DNA of 64,000 bases from positions 32,834,101 through 32,898,100 of the forward strand of contig OX638371.1 of assembly GCA_951812925.1 (NCBI GenBank), written 5' to 3'. This document shows positions 1-11,770 of this stretch, one piece after another; the stretch's first letter is position 1; every line of letters begins with the position of its first letter. Below the pieces are notes generated by a model. That model was not told where the DNA came from, ran no database searches, and saw only the letters and a program-made list of their open reading frames with translations. The translations under genes and the position numbers were made by a program. The DNA comes from Calliopum simillimum. Lineage: Eukaryota > Arthropoda > Insecta > Diptera > Lauxaniidae.

Positions 1-2280
1 ATTTTCACTTCAGGCTTTTAATGCTTTGAATTATTGATTTATCACGGAAATCCTATTATGGTCACAAATATCGTTGCTTAGCAACGATAGATTCCGGGAA
101 TTTCGAGACAAAATATAAGGCAGAATCCCTAATAAGTAAGTACGAATATATTTCTCTCAGCAGTTTTAGTAGAAATGTTGATACTGTAATTATTGCTACT
201 GCTCAAAACTATTCTTCTTTGAATTTTAAAGCACTGATAAGAAACAATAATGCATTCATAATTCAAAATTCTTTCTTTTTTTTTATTTTTCTTCTCGAAA
301 TAAGAAGATTTTACATTATGACAAATGGGAATTCCGTGAAACAAATTGTGCACCATAATTTCGAGCTATCAAATGTCTTTGCAAATTGCAACAAAGACAT
401 CAGTAACTTCTAAATTATCGTTTCAGCATTAAATTGCGCCGAGAAAAAAAGGTGAATTTCAGCTGCACTAATTAATGGTTACAAAATGTAGTGCGCTTAT
501 CTAGAAATGAGTGTGCGAACATTTTTCAGTTTCTATTTGAGTGATGTAAATTGAGGCAAACGTCCGTCGTTCTTATAATTGCAAGTTGTTGCGCCTTTTA
601 AAAAGAAAAAAACGGGCGAGCAAGCGACGAAATGACAGGGTGCCATTACTGGGGCCTGGCGGGCAGAACCAAACTGAACTGAGCCAACAAAACACTAGGC
701 CTACTCCATGCTACACACGTGCAAATATCAGCTCACAAGTTGGTAATTATTTTCATTTGATTTATGCTATCGCTGTGGCTGGTCTACCTTGAAATGCAAA
801 AAACTCCAAATGAAAAAAATGAGAAAAAAGATAAAGAAAAACAATAAATGGAAAAAAACACAAAAACAATAAAAATGAAGATGAAGAAGAAGAAGAAGAA
901 GACAAAAAAAATACCACCTCATGATCATCACGTCTTCATTGGGCTCATGAGGGAGTCCTCCACTGCCACTGCTGCGACCACTTACTGTGAAGGCCTGGCA
1001 GCCGCCTTCCATATTCACATCCACATCCGTATCGCCCGAGAGCGAATTCCAAGAGTGCAAAATACGTACGAATGGATACGGATGGTACGTATAGAGTTGA
1101 GGGAGCGAGTCGGAGTCAGTCGGCGTGCCTTACAAATGTTGAAACGCATGCGGCTGTGAATTTGCACCATTTTTGCCAAGTGTTTTGGTCCACTGTGGCC
1201 CAAAGGCAGTGATAATTCAGACAGACAGCACAGACAACTTTCGGACAAAACCAGCTTGCTTGTTTTACTGCCGCTGCTGATAGGACTATTTGAGATACAT
1301 TAAATACGAGTAAAAGATACAAAAATATACGCAGAATGTAGATGGTACGTAAGAAAACAAATACAAAGTTGCTAAGGATGAAAAATATTAAAAAAAAAAA
1401 CAAAAAAACAAAACAAAATGAAAAAAAAATGCGTGAGAAACACACCTGCCGGACGAAACGTCATTGGACAGTCAGCTCTAACAACACTGCAGTTGATGTT
1501 GGAGTTGAGCTGGACACACGAACGATTTTTTTTTTTTTGTTTTGTTTACCTGACGTCGCGATACTATGGATAGTTGTACATCTGAGAGATTCGGTGTAAT
1601 GCACAGTGATTTAGAGATGGAAAAAATGTATCTCAGAGGAAGTGTATAAGTGTCATATATGAACATACAAAGTATTTTAATGAAATTTGGTGGATAGGTG
1701 CCGAACATGAATACCATGCTCGTATCGAAAAGTAGGCTTTATTAAATAATAATAATCCAGAGTTCGCCTTATCGCCGAAATTCGACCATTTCATTTTGGC
1801 TTTAAAAAGACTACGGCTGTAAGCTTAAGCAAACAAACCCTTGTAAGTAGCCACGCCTTTTTAGGGTCTTGGCACTGCTCACTATGAAACACAAAATTTT
1901 ATACCCTTCCTTGAGGATACGCAAGACACAAAAAGCTTTTAATATTCTTCCTTGGGGCTTATGTTATATCCATTCATTAAAATCGGTGCAGCAGTTAGTT
2001 GCACTACATGTTTTTTCCACTTAGAGTCGCGGTATATATGACACATTAAAGAGAAAAGTGTTTCTGATGTCTTTCCTTTCTGATCATTCTATCATCATAC
2101 CAAATTTTATTAAAATCGATGCTTATGTAGCGTATTTGTTATTTACTTAGGTGCTTGGCATCGCCCACTTAAAGACAAAAAGTTTTTAATAACCTTCCTT
2201 AAGGTGCAATCTGTATTGGCCCTATGCTCCTCCTAAGAGTTAAATGAGAATAAGGTGCAATCTACCTGCATGCGTTAGAA
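1..2280. other. Non-coding stretch, no gene seen
   Basis: No credible coding frame was found on either strand; the open frames here are short, low in complexity and unlike any family I know. Homopolymer A and T runs are common. From about 1860 to 2260 there are weakened copies of the GGCATCGCCCAC / GGCACTGCTCAC unit seen more clearly at 9130-9530, each followed by a degenerate ACCAAATTTTATTAAAATCG-like stretch. Confidence 0.6.
879..902. repeat. GAA-type microsatellite
   Basis: Imperfect run of GAA/GAT triplets (gaagatgaagaagaagaaga and onward). It is a simple repeat with no sign of function. Confidence 0.8.
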
Positions 2281-2299
2281 AGACAATTGGGCTTTGTTT

Positions 2300-2400
2300 C
2301 TTTTTTTTCGGCGTTATTTCAAAGAAAAAACCCCCAAAAAACGAAATAACGCCCAAAAAATAACGACCAAAAACAAAATAACGTTGAAATTATTTTCATA
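2300..2400. repeat. Fragment of the AAATAACGCCC foldback family
   Basis: Contains GGCGTTATTTC followed by GAAATAACGCCCAAAA and two weaker copies, so the unit is present in both orientations. The same unit builds the larger foldback element at 11149-11770. This is probably a small or truncated relative. Confidence 0.6.
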
Positions 2401-4390
2401 TAATTATTTTATTTTTAATGTTATTTGAAGGCTCTGGATTACACTGCGACCTAAAAGATCTTTTGTATAGCCTCTTTCTCTTTCAGAACAGTTCAGGCTA
2501 TCTAAAAATCTTGTCACTACAATGGGATTATTTTACCTATGACATTTGGATCAGTGAGTGACCTGCCATTATTTCACTGTATGTTTTTATACCTTTTCTA
2601 CTGAGATTTAAAACAGCTTCGACCTTAAGAAGTTTTTGTTTGCCGTAAGCCTTCTTGGGCTGTCCTGTGGTCGGTCAGGCTGTTCTCTTCCCATTCCCGA
2701 ATTAAGTTATTTTTAAAGCTGTTGTTTACTCCGCGGAAAGGTTCTGGACCTATGAAAGTATTGCGTGCGCCTCGCTTCGCCAAGCAATCTGCCCTTTAAT
2801 TGCCTTCGTGCCCTGGTATCCAGATTAAGACTTGCGCACGATGAAATTAGTGCAGGAATTAACTCATATAACTCTGAAACTAGTAGATATTAAAACAAGA
2901 AATATACGTTTTCTTAACAGAAAACTTATTCATGTTTACTTTTATAACAAATATATTAAACATTATTGGTTTTTTATGAATAAATTGATTTTTTCTGAAA
3001 CACTAGTTTACTCGACACCAACCATTTTCTTGAAAAATGTTTGGTGTTTTCAGCAACCTATTTTTTACCAGAGCCAAATATTTTTCGATGGGTCTAAGCT
3101 CTGGGCAGTTAGGAGGATTTGCATGTTTAAGTACAAAATCTATATTGTTCTTTTCATACCATTCAACTGCAGATTTGCTGTAATGGCATGAAGCCAAATC
3201 TGGCCAAAAAAAAAATTGAGACCTTATGCTGTCTAATGAATGGTAGTTAGTCGTCCCTGTGAAACAAATGAACTGCTTTGCCTACCTCAGCTGCAGATTG
3301 CCTGCCATACCAAAAACTTCTTTGGAAACTTCGTCTATTTTTGGGTCTTAAATTCTTTTTGAACATTTAATCTATGATCTGCAGTATAAAAATCGACACC
3401 TGGAAGCTGCGGAAAGTCACCAAGTACGTAAGTCTCATCGTCCAGAATGAAACAGTAAAATTTGTTAATGAATTCTCGGTAAAATATTTTGGATCAACGT
3501 TCTTTTTGGAATTTCTGTCCGGAACTTTTTGGACTTTAAATGACTTAAGCCCTTCTTTGTTTTTAACTTTTCTAATAAAGGCATCAGAGCATTGGACTTT
3601 CTCAGCTACTTTTCTTCCCGATATATTGGGATTTTTCTTAAGAGCTTTCACCTTTCGTTTTTCCACTTCCTTGCTTTCTACTAACGTTTAGACGTTCATT
3701 ATAGGTTTCAATAAGTCCAAATTGGATTTTCGTTTAATATTTTACAAATTTTTTCACGCATTTTCATTCCGCAGCTCATGGTGAAGCCATAAATTAAAAA
3801 ATGAGTAAATAAGTAGTATGATGATTTGTACATATTTACCAAAGGCAACTTGATAAAAAATTTTTTGAATTTGAACAATTAACAAGTAATTATGTGTGCA
3901 CTAGTTTCATCGTGCGCAAGCTTTAGAGTAGCATCATTTCTCCTAGATCAGATTTATAGCAGTTAAAAACATTCCCAGACAATCTTTGAGTGTATTGATA
4001 AAGCCATTAATGATTTTAGAGTCACTTTACTGTCCGAATAAATGTATATGTTGGTGCCGCAAGTGCCCTTTCTTATACATTTTCTGGCGCACAACTCTAA
4101 AGCGAGGAAGCTATTTTCCCAATGCAACTGCTTTTTGGAATCTTTATCCCACGACTCCATCTCATGCACTGTCATGTTCTATTTCAGACCTATCAGTAAG
4201 CAATAACTGTGAGCCCCGCCTTACATTTATATCCTTCCTTCTCTATTCGGCGCGGTCATTGATGACCACCTTGAATTTTCTGGAGAAAACCAATTTTTTA
4301 CATAATATAGGGCCAAATACTTTATATGGTGTTGAGAAATGCTTTTTCATACCTAATAATTCTCAAAGTAATCCGATTGAAAAATTATAA
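2400..4390 (-). pseudogene. Non-LTR retrotransposon RNase H relic, split by a Tc1-like insertion
   Basis: Read on the minus strand, 3963-4175 gives IYSDSKVTLKSLMA, which resembles the second acidic motif of the RNase H domain found in R1/I/Loa-type non-LTR elements. About 2735-2825 gives WIPGHEGN, a stop, then RADCLAKRGARNT and GPEPFRGV, which resembles the C-terminal RNase H motif of the same proteins. The two halves lie in the right order and are separated exactly by the Tc1-like element at 2828-3923. Stops and shifts break every frame, so this is a dead 3' fragment. Further minus-strand remnants reach about 2400. No reverse transcriptase domain is visible in the window. The clade assignment is uncertain; the RNase H identity is fairly sure. 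Confidence 0.65.
2828..3923 (-). mobile_element. Tc1/mariner-superfamily element, decayed copy 1
   Basis: Terminal inverted repeats are visible: CTTGCGCACGATGAAATTAG near 2831 and its near reverse complement ending near 3920, flanked by TA at 2826-2827 and 3924-3925. The transposase reads on the minus strand in broken frames. An N-terminal helix-turn-helix part lies at 3367-3666 (NPNISGRKVAEKVQCSDAFI). A first catalytic Asp region (ILDDETY, reached by a frameshift) lies near 3430-3450. FWPDLASCHY lies near 3180-3210 and PNCPELRPIEKY near 3090-3125. In the better preserved copy at 45263-47971 the second Asp and the Glu are separated by 37 residues. The element is 1,096 bp and sits inside the RNase H relic. 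It cannot encode an active enzyme. Confidence 0.85.
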
Positions 4391-4394
4391 TTAA

Positions 4395-5285
4395 CTAGCT
4401 GTCCTGGTTGCGACTTCGTTCGCCCATTCCCGATGCCTTTAAGTACGAAGTCCTATCCATCTCCATCGTCCCTCTCTTCCAATCACCAAGGTTTTTAAAG
4501 ATTCATGTTTTGTAATCATAGGTACAGAGATATAACATTTTATATATTTTTTGTATGAAGGGTGCAACTCTCCCTTCTCACCCCCCCGCCCAAGTTTTTC
4601 AAAGTAAATGGTAGATAGAATATTCATGTATGTACAAAGTTTTATAAAGATATCTGCGATATGTGAAGAAATATAGCATTTTGTGTATATTTTAAAAAAT
4701 GTGGATGCAATTCTTCTACACCCAATATCCCCCAAGTTTTGCATGGTGAATGGTGAATATGGGGCGACTTCCTAAACGTCCGTTGCTTTGTGTTGAAACA
4801 GCATTTTCGTAAAAAAAATGTCGCATAATTTTAGGAATTTTTTGACTTAAGAGCAAAGTTTACAAAAAGCATCAACTTTGTTACTGATGCGCTGATTGCT
4901 ATGCATTGTCAACGATTTGTAGTTAGGCGTTATGAAATGCAAGAATGATGCAGTAAAAAAATAAGCTCCTAAAATTATGCGACATTTTTTTTACGAAAAT
5001 GCTGTTTCAACACAAAGCAACGGACGTTTAGGAAGTCGCCCATGTACATTATGCATAAGTTCATCAACTTTCATAATCATAGCTTGTATAACTGTAGAGA
5101 TATAGCATTTTTTGTATTTTTTTCGTAGGGGGGGTGCAAGCCCCGTTCCCCTCAGTGGCATCCCACCCCCTTAAGGACCTTCTACAGACCATAACAAACA
5201 ATTTAAAAAAAACTTATGTAAATCGGTCTTGTAGTTTCCGCGTTCATAAGCTACATACGGACACCATTTCATTTCTATTATAATT
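4395..5285. repeat. Unclassified interspersed repeat, copy A
   Basis: Starts ACTAGCTGTCCTGGTTGCGA and ends near CTACATACGGACACCATTT. Copy B at 45401-45952 matches it along its length once the 280-bp insertion at 4762-5041 is removed. Inside, a unit of roughly 170-200 bp recurs: AGAGATAT(A)GCATTTT, then a GGGTGCAA-CCCC segment, then CCCCAAGTTTTGCA. There is no coding frame and no terminal inverted repeat. The T-rich 3' end with ATTTTTATATATAGA in copy B suggests a retroposed element, but the class is unknown to me. Confidence 0.65.
4762..5041. mobile_element. 280-bp MITE with 75-bp perfect inverted ends
   Basis: Begins GGGCGACTTCCTAAACGTCC and ends with the exact reverse complement; the arms match for about 75 bp. 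It is flanked by ATG on both sides (4759-4761 and 5042-5044). Copy B of the host repeat lacks it at the same place (near 45712), which gives a natural empty site. A 3-bp duplication would fit PIF/Harbinger-like transposition, though ATG is not the usual TWA target. Confidence 0.85.
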
Positions 5286-6899
5286 AATGTAGGATATATG
5301 GGTTATACAGACTAAAGAAAACCCGTGACGTGGAAGAAATAATTCAAGTTCAGATTCATAATTGGGATGTCCCGAATCACCATAAAAGGCTAAAAGAACA
5401 AAGTCCGGAAAAAATTGGTAATATTTAGAAACGGAGCAGTGTAATAAAAATCATGGACTTCCAATGCTATTTGGAGTTTCATCCAGCTACAGTTACCGCT
5501 ACTCAATTCCGTCTAGCACCCAGTGCTTGAGAAGAGGGCCTTAGATAGATTTGTAAACTCTTCTGTTGGGGTTTTCAAGAAAAAGTTATAATGGCTGTAA
5601 TAAATATGTTTGTAGTGGCCAATAAAAAAATTTTAACTGAAGTCGACTTTCATAAAGTATACGGTTTGATTGAGGAATTTTTTTGATGTTCCCACATATT
5701 AATCAGAAATAGAGCCGCATTATTAAAAGCCGAAAAATTAAATGTTATGTGTTTTGCTAAAAATTGAAAAATTTGCATTATATACGAAATTCTTTTGCAT
5801 AAGTAGCAAAAATGATTCCAAAATTTTTATGATACCAATTTTTACTCAATCACAAAACAAAATTAATTTTTTAGTACCCAAAGGCCCTGGAGGTTTAATG
5901 ATTTTGTTCTTAATATGAAGCTTATTTGCTTTATTGATTTTGGACATAAAAAATGCAAATTTGCCCACATCATCCAATACAATGAAACACTGTGCAACTT
6001 GGCCATACTTATCTGTTTTATGGTCTCCTCGCAGAGACTACATGCCAAAAGCATCCCTTGGCTTTATTTACACACAAATCGCTGATGATTTTTAATGCTC
6101 GCTGAATGTCTTGTTGTCCGGCGTTACTTCATCTCAAATGATTGTCGGTTGGAAACGAAAAAAAAAAAAAACAAATAAATTCTTTGATACTTTAGGCGCT
6201 GTGGCAAAAACTACATTTTAAGAGCATAAGACAACAGCAAAAGTAGCAAAAACATTGCTAAAATACGGGCTTTGAGTAGTAGACCGCAGTGGACGAAATG
6301 GTGCATTTTGGCCAACTTGCCGCTATGCTTAGTGGACACGTTAAATTTGCTTCAATTGAAATCAGTGCATCTTTGAGCGAACGGAGTGTTGCAGCGGTGG
6401 ACACCCGCCGATTTACGACAGACTGCGTGAGTTTTTGTGCTGCAGCAGCTGTGTGTTTTTTCATCCTTAAGTCTGATTCGCTCTCTGTATTGGTGTTTGT
6501 TGTGTAGATGGTGATGTTTCAATAATGCATCGTGATGTAGATATTAAATCGGTTGTGCAAGAGAAACATCTTTTGGGACATAAAACTGCAAGTTTTTATT
6601 CAGGAAGACAAAAACAAAACAAACAAGAAATACCAATCAAAATTATAATAAGTATCTAAATAATAAGTACATCCACAGTTAAAATCAAACTAAGTTTGAA
6701 GCGTATAAATGGACCGCACTATGTCTAAAGCGTAAATGTTGCCTTTTTCATAAATTTACATTGAATTGAATTTGTTATTAAAACCGAGACATAATTTTCA
6801 ATAACACCTTTTTTTTTTTTGAAAGGTCACCCTTAAACTTACCCCAATGTTACACAAAAAAAAGGCGTGGCAGGTGTAGAAAAGTATACATATGAAGAA
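5286..6899. other. Non-coding stretch, no gene seen
   Basis: No protein family was recognised. Two short frames (5863-6054 minus and 6289-6507 plus) have no recognisable domains. A broken plus-strand reading near 5310-5430 (EEIIQVQIHNWDVPNHHKRL) looks more protein-like than chance but stops early; I could not identify it. Confidence 0.5.
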
Positions 6900-7640
6900 A
6901 AAGACGCCAAGTATAGCAGTTGATAAAGTTTTTGTGACCGATTTTAGCCAATATTGTAGTACCGATGTGTGACATATATAATACGGGAGGATGTTATTTT
7001 CCTAGGAATACTGTTTTTTCAAAAAATCATAGCTTTCATCAAAATTTTTATTTTTTTAAAAAAACTCCACCTTAAATTTAAAAAAAAAAAAATACTTCAA
7101 ATGAAAGTTCAATCACTTAAGTAGCTTTAAAATGGTATATCACTCAAACAGTCGTCAATTGAAAGTTTTCGGCCTTTGAACGCCCGCAAGTCAAAACTCT
7201 TTTTCCTCATAAGCAAGACGTCTTACGAAAAACAACGTATAAGACATAAAATGTTTAGAATCTTTCAAGGAATATATGTGAATTTGTTTAGAATTTTTTG
7301 GAACGTTTTTTTTTTTTTTTTTTTTTTTGCCAACTTTTGAAATCTTATAATTTCCTTAAAAAATTAAAAATTAGGAAAAAATTTAAATGAACACCTTGGA
7401 CGATTCTTAGCATTTTACGTCTTACATACTTTTCTTTTGTAAGTTGCCTTGCTTATGAGTAAAAAAAATTGTTTTGCTGATCGCATGAGTTCAAAGCCCG
7501 AAATCCCTCAATTATCGTCTGAATCCCATTGAAAATCATACAACATTTTTGATCTTAATGACTGAGCTTTCACTTGAAGTATTTTTTGAAAAAATTTGAG
7601 CTGGGATTTTTTAAAATACTAGAATCGCCCAATGATCAAA
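6900..7640. mobile_element. Foldback element, family shared with 42830 and 45950
   Basis: Left and right arms pair around a poly-T centre near 7315. The left arm contains GGCCTTTGAACGCCCGCAAG and CATAAGCAAGACGTCTTACG; the right arm contains the reverse-complement counterparts (CTTGCTTATGAGTAA, GTTCAAAGCCCGAAATCCC). The pairing extends out to about 7070 and 7625. Outer ends are unclear. The inner motif TTTGGCTTTTGAACGCC is shared with the two other members listed. Confidence 0.65.
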
Positions 7641-7985
7641 ATTTGACCACAAATGTATTAAATAATTTCTGGTACTTTTTATACAGTTTTAGTACTTTTT
7701 TTGCTATTTGGTACAAAAAAGAAAAGCTCATTTATCATCCCTTTCTCTTGGTGCTGTATCCTCTTTTCAGCTCAGTGTGACCGCTTATTTTGTTGTTTTT
7801 AATATTGAAAAATTTGCAATTAATTTTAAATGGCTTAATGGCAAAATATTAAAATAATTTTAACTTTGTGCACATTTACACACAAATACCTTACTAATGG
7901 TGTATAATTCAAAGTCTTGCTCCATTTCTAACATAGTAAAAAAGGTAGGACAAATTTTTGTCTTGCGTATTAATATATAGAATAT
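7610..7985. repeat. Dispersed repeat, partner of 52960-53390 (opposite strand)
   Basis: Shares several blocks with the reverse complement of 52960-53390: AGAATCGCCCA, GCTATTTGGTACAAAA, CTTTGTGCACATTTACACAC and GGACAAATTTTTGTCTTGCG. There is no coding frame; the class is unknown. Confidence 0.6.
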
Positions 7986-9129
7986 TCAAAAAGATTTTAA
8001 TAGCTTGAAGATTTTGGCGAACAAATTTTTTCTTTTTAAAAAGTAGTAAAGGAGAAGGAAAGAACATTCAAAAACCTATAGGATAGTTATCAATTTATAA
8101 AATTTGATGCAATCTATGAAGTTTTGAAAAAGTAGCCTAAAAATACATCTGTATTATTTACCTAAAAGTTGAAAAAAAAAAACGACTTTGAGACTTTGAC
8201 TTTGACAAATACATTGAAAATATACATTGAAAATTACTATTCTTCCCAAGAGGAAAAATTTATAGCGCTTCTGATCCAAGCACTTCAAAAGTGCTTGTCC
8301 CCATAGAAATTTAGAAGAACTTTCACAATGATTTTTAGTAAGGCTGCAGTAAGGACAACATGGGTTCGAACCTAGCCCGGGTGATTTTTTTTTGTACTTT
8401 TTTTTATTTTTTTTTTTTTTTCATTAAAATATTTTTTATTTAACATCTTTTATTTCACTTTTCTATTTTCCTTTCTCTCATTTAGTAATTTACTTTGGTT
8501 TAATTGAATTGAAACTGATAGCACAATGATTCTATGTAAGGCTGCAGGAGCATTCGAATGTCAAAATCTGTTTGGACAACATGTGCTTAATATACAAATT
8601 TAATACCTCTTCATATCATAGGGCATTGGTGTAGCGGTCAAAGAGATGTTAAATGTAAGTAAAAATGATCTGTTTCAATCTATCAATCTAGAAAGTGCTG
8701 GATAAACGCTCTAGTTAATTTGTTTTAAGATAGATGCACTTATGTAGCACATCGTTAGAAAGTATATTGTTTCCACTTTGTTAAAAATAACCTATTTTAT
8801 TTCTGCCGATTTTATGTGAGTTAACTTGATTTTTCAAATATTAAAAAAAAATATGTAAAAATATAAAAATTGCAAACTTTGACGGTAAAAAAAAAATATA
8901 CATTATATACATTATATACTATACATTATTATCCGCTTTTCATTATTTTTCAATTATAGTCTGTATAAATTCGGAAGATGCTTTTTTTTAACGAAAGGGT
9001 AGAAGGTAAAGAGTATATTCCCCCCTTTTCAGCCGCTTGGAAATTGCCCTCTCTTTACTTGGACATACCATAGCGAAGCATTTTACCGAATCTTATAATT
9101 TGCGCCAAGTAGCGTTAGTAATATGACAA
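7986..9129. other. Non-coding stretch with a tRNA-like B-box
   Basis: No gene seen. GGGTTCGAACC at 8362-8372 matches a pol III B-box and is followed by a T tract, but no good A-box is placed correctly upstream. The block CACAATGATTYTAWGTAAGG occurs at about 8325 and again at 8523. The segment CCCAAGAGGAAAAAT near 8248 recurs near 51203, beside another tRNA-like segment, so both may belong to one SINE family. A TATACATTATATAC microsatellite lies at 8895-8930. Confidence 0.35.
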
Positions 9130-9530
9130 ATTTTATTTTCGTAGGACGTGGCACTGCCCATTTTTTCATTGAAAATTATTTTTCCAAATGCCCTTTGTAT
9201 ATGTACCAGATTTTGTCTATCAACGTCAAGCAGTTTCTGAGACATGATGAATCAGCTTTCAGAGCGGCGTGGCATTGCCCACTTTTCTAGTGAGAACTAT
9301 TTGTTCTAATTGTCTTAGCATATGTATCCAATCATATCTAAGTGCGTCAAATATTGTCAGAGAAATAATGAATTGATTTTTTTGAGGGCGTGGCAACACC
9401 CATTTTTCCAGTGAGCATAGTTTGTCCTGATGATTTTTACATATTTACCAAATCTCATTTATCTGCGTCAAACTGTTTTGAAGATATGATTAGTTAACTT
9501 TTTGGGGGGGCGTGGCATCGCACAATGTAA
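9130..9530. repeat. Tandem 115-125-bp GTGGCAC repeat
   Basis: Four degenerate units, each opening with GCGTGGCA-NNN-CCCA followed by TTTT, at about 9146, 9262, 9390 and 9508. Each also holds TATGTAYCAA/TATTTACCAA and a CGTCAA block. Related single units occur near 1870, 2160, 14260, 38430, 38925 and 39060. This is a dispersed tandem family that I recall as common in fly introns; no coding function is visible. Confidence 0.7.
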
Positions 9531-10231
9531 CAACTTCTTCAAAAACGGTTAGTTAGTTTCCGAGTCAATAAGGGACAAATACATAAACAAAATCTAGTTT
9601 TTATAAAGTAGATTTTCGTTTATTTCTCATAACTTGAAACTATAAAAGATAGCTCAGAATTTTTAACATTTTGAAATCAGCGGGGTCAAGCTATTGGAAA
9701 TTTATACCCATTTTGAAAAAAAAATTTCCGACAACGCCTCAACTTTGTATTTCATAAAAAATTTAGTACGTATCGTAAAAAATTATGTTTATGACTTATA
9801 AGATGCACTTCAGAAATGAACTATCATACAATTGTTAGAACAGGTATGCAATTAAAATTTTCTTCAATTTCAATTAACATCACTGCTACATAAATTGCAA
9901 TAAAATGTAATAGCTAACAGTTTTTTTATTGCAGTATAGTATCAAATATCACCACAATCTAATAACATTAACACTTGCAAATCTAATTATAATAACTTTA
10001 TTTGCAACTTTCTGATAACACCAGACGATTAAATCGTTAATTATTCCTGTAATAATATACTAAAATGTTCAGAAATGGCTTAGATTAAAAAATTATTTTT
10101 TTTTTTTTTTTTATTCTTCAAAAACTATTTTTAAACAAGAAAGTTAATGATCTGCACCATGGCCTTTGATGAAAAAAAATCCTTAAGACTGAAGACAAAG
10201 CAGCAGTACGAGTACAATAATATCATTTCGT
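9531..10231. other. Non-coding stretch, no gene seen
   Basis: AT-rich, with no coding frame and no clear repeat structure. Near 9610 there is a CTCATAACTTGAAACTATAAAAGATAG segment, weakly similar to the module found in the foldback elements. Confidence 0.5.
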
Positions 10232-10830
10232 CACTAGACAGTTTATTGTGTTGACCGTTTTTCCCGTTTTTTCATGATTTTCAGGCGTGAATAACTTGAA
10301 ATGAGTGCATTTTAAAGGCATGGTGAGTATGGAAAATTTGTTTCTTGTTTCCTGAGAAATATTTTCATAACAGAAAAAAAAAAAATTCTTGTGCATGCGG
10401 AATATGACTTTTTTCATCTGCACGCTAATTCTATTTTTTTTTTTTTATTATCGGATGAATTAGCATGCAGATTACATAAAAAATATTTTCCCGCATATCA
10501 GTCATATCGAGCTCCTGAGGGCAATATGGAAGTCTCCACTTAGAAAGTTTTGTGACTGCCAAAGGACACTTCGACGAACATTTTGAGACCGGGTGAGACT
10601 AAAAATTTCGGGGCCTACGATATGAAAAGTAGAAAAATAAATGTAAATGGAATAAAAATCATATTCCGCATGTACAAAAATTTTTTATCATTGAAAAAAA
10701 TATTTCTCAGGATACAAAAAACAAGTTCTACCAACTCACCATGCCTTGAAAATGCACTCATTTCGAGTTATGCACGCCTGAAAATCATGAAAAAACAGGA
10801 AAATCGGTCAGCACAATAAACTGTTTAGTG
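10232..10830. mobile_element. 599-bp foldback element
   Basis: Ends are CACTAGACAGTTTATTGTGT and its reverse complement with two mismatches over 26 bp. Pairing continues inward for about 200 bp per arm (CATGCGGAATATGA against TCATATTCCGCATG; GAGTGCATTTTAAAGGCATGG against CCATGCCTTGAAAATGCACTC). I see no clear target duplication and no coding capacity. Confidence 0.8.
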
Positions 10831-11148
10831 GATATAAATGGGGTTTGACGCAACCGATTGTCGTTAAAATTTGAATGGGTCATCGGAATTTCGCATGGAT
10901 TCCCCCATATGTATGTACCAATTTTAATTATTTTATTCTCGGGTTTTCAAAGTAAAAAAAAGATAATTCGAAGGAATTTCGCACACTCGATATTAGTTTG
11001 AGGGAGTAAAATGAGCTAAACGTTTGAGGTGATTCAACAAAATTCTAAAGGAATACTAAGTAAGAATGGTTCTAACGAATACAGAATTAAATTTCCAGTT
11101 TTACTAAGATAACGATCCCGAATAAGTAGAAGGCAGAGAAAGTTCAAG
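10831..11148. other. Non-coding stretch, no gene seen
   Basis: AT-rich spacer between two foldback elements. Nothing recognisable. Confidence 0.5.
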
Positions 11149-11770
11149 GCGTTAGGAAATAACGCCCAATGAAACATCGCTCAAAAAAAAAAAAATAAAT
11201 AAAAAATCACGCCCAAAAAATAAAATGACGTAATGACGCCCAAAAGAAAATTGAAATAATGCCCAAAAAATGGAATGACGCCCAAAAACAAAAACGAAAT
11301 AAATTTGGGCGACAAATATTTTGCAAATAACGCCCAAAATTTAGGCTTTATTTGGTTTTTTTTTTGGCGTTATTTCGTTCAGAATAAAAAAAGATAACGC
11401 CCAAATAATTTTCATACAAACAAATTTTGGGCGTTATTTCCGAATTGATTATAAAATAAAATGAAGTAAGAACGCCCTAAACAAAACGAAATAACGCTAA
11501 AAAAAAGAAATAACGCCCAAAAACAAAAACGCCCAAAATATTTTCATATCAATTTGGGCGATAATCATTTTGGAAAGAACACCTTTATGGGCTTTATTTC
11601 GTTTTTTGGGCATTATTTCGTTTAAAATAAAAACAAACGAAATAACACCCAAATAATTTTCATACAAATAGTTTTTTGGCGTTATTTCCAAAATGATTAT
11701 AGCCCAAATTTATATAAAAATAATTTGGGAGTTATTTCGTTTTTGTTTTGGGCGTTATTTCCTAACGCCT
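11149..11770. mobile_element. FB-like foldback element made of AAATAACGCCC sub-repeats
   Basis: The 23-bp ends are perfect inverted repeats (AGGCGTTAGGAAATAACGCC and on). The whole 622-bp interior is built from a short unit close to GAAATAACGCCCAAAA, repeated in tandem and in both orientations. That architecture is the hallmark of Drosophila Foldback elements, where short direct repeats fill long inverted ends. No transposase is encoded and no target duplication is obvious. It could instead be a palindromic minisatellite. Confidence 0.75.

Noticed and set aside
848..1159. Lysine-rich plus-strand frame
   Set aside because: It arises from A-rich and GAA repeats; low complexity.
3986..4390. Plus-strand frame of 134 residues
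   Set aside because: It is antisense to the RNase H relic on the minus strand.
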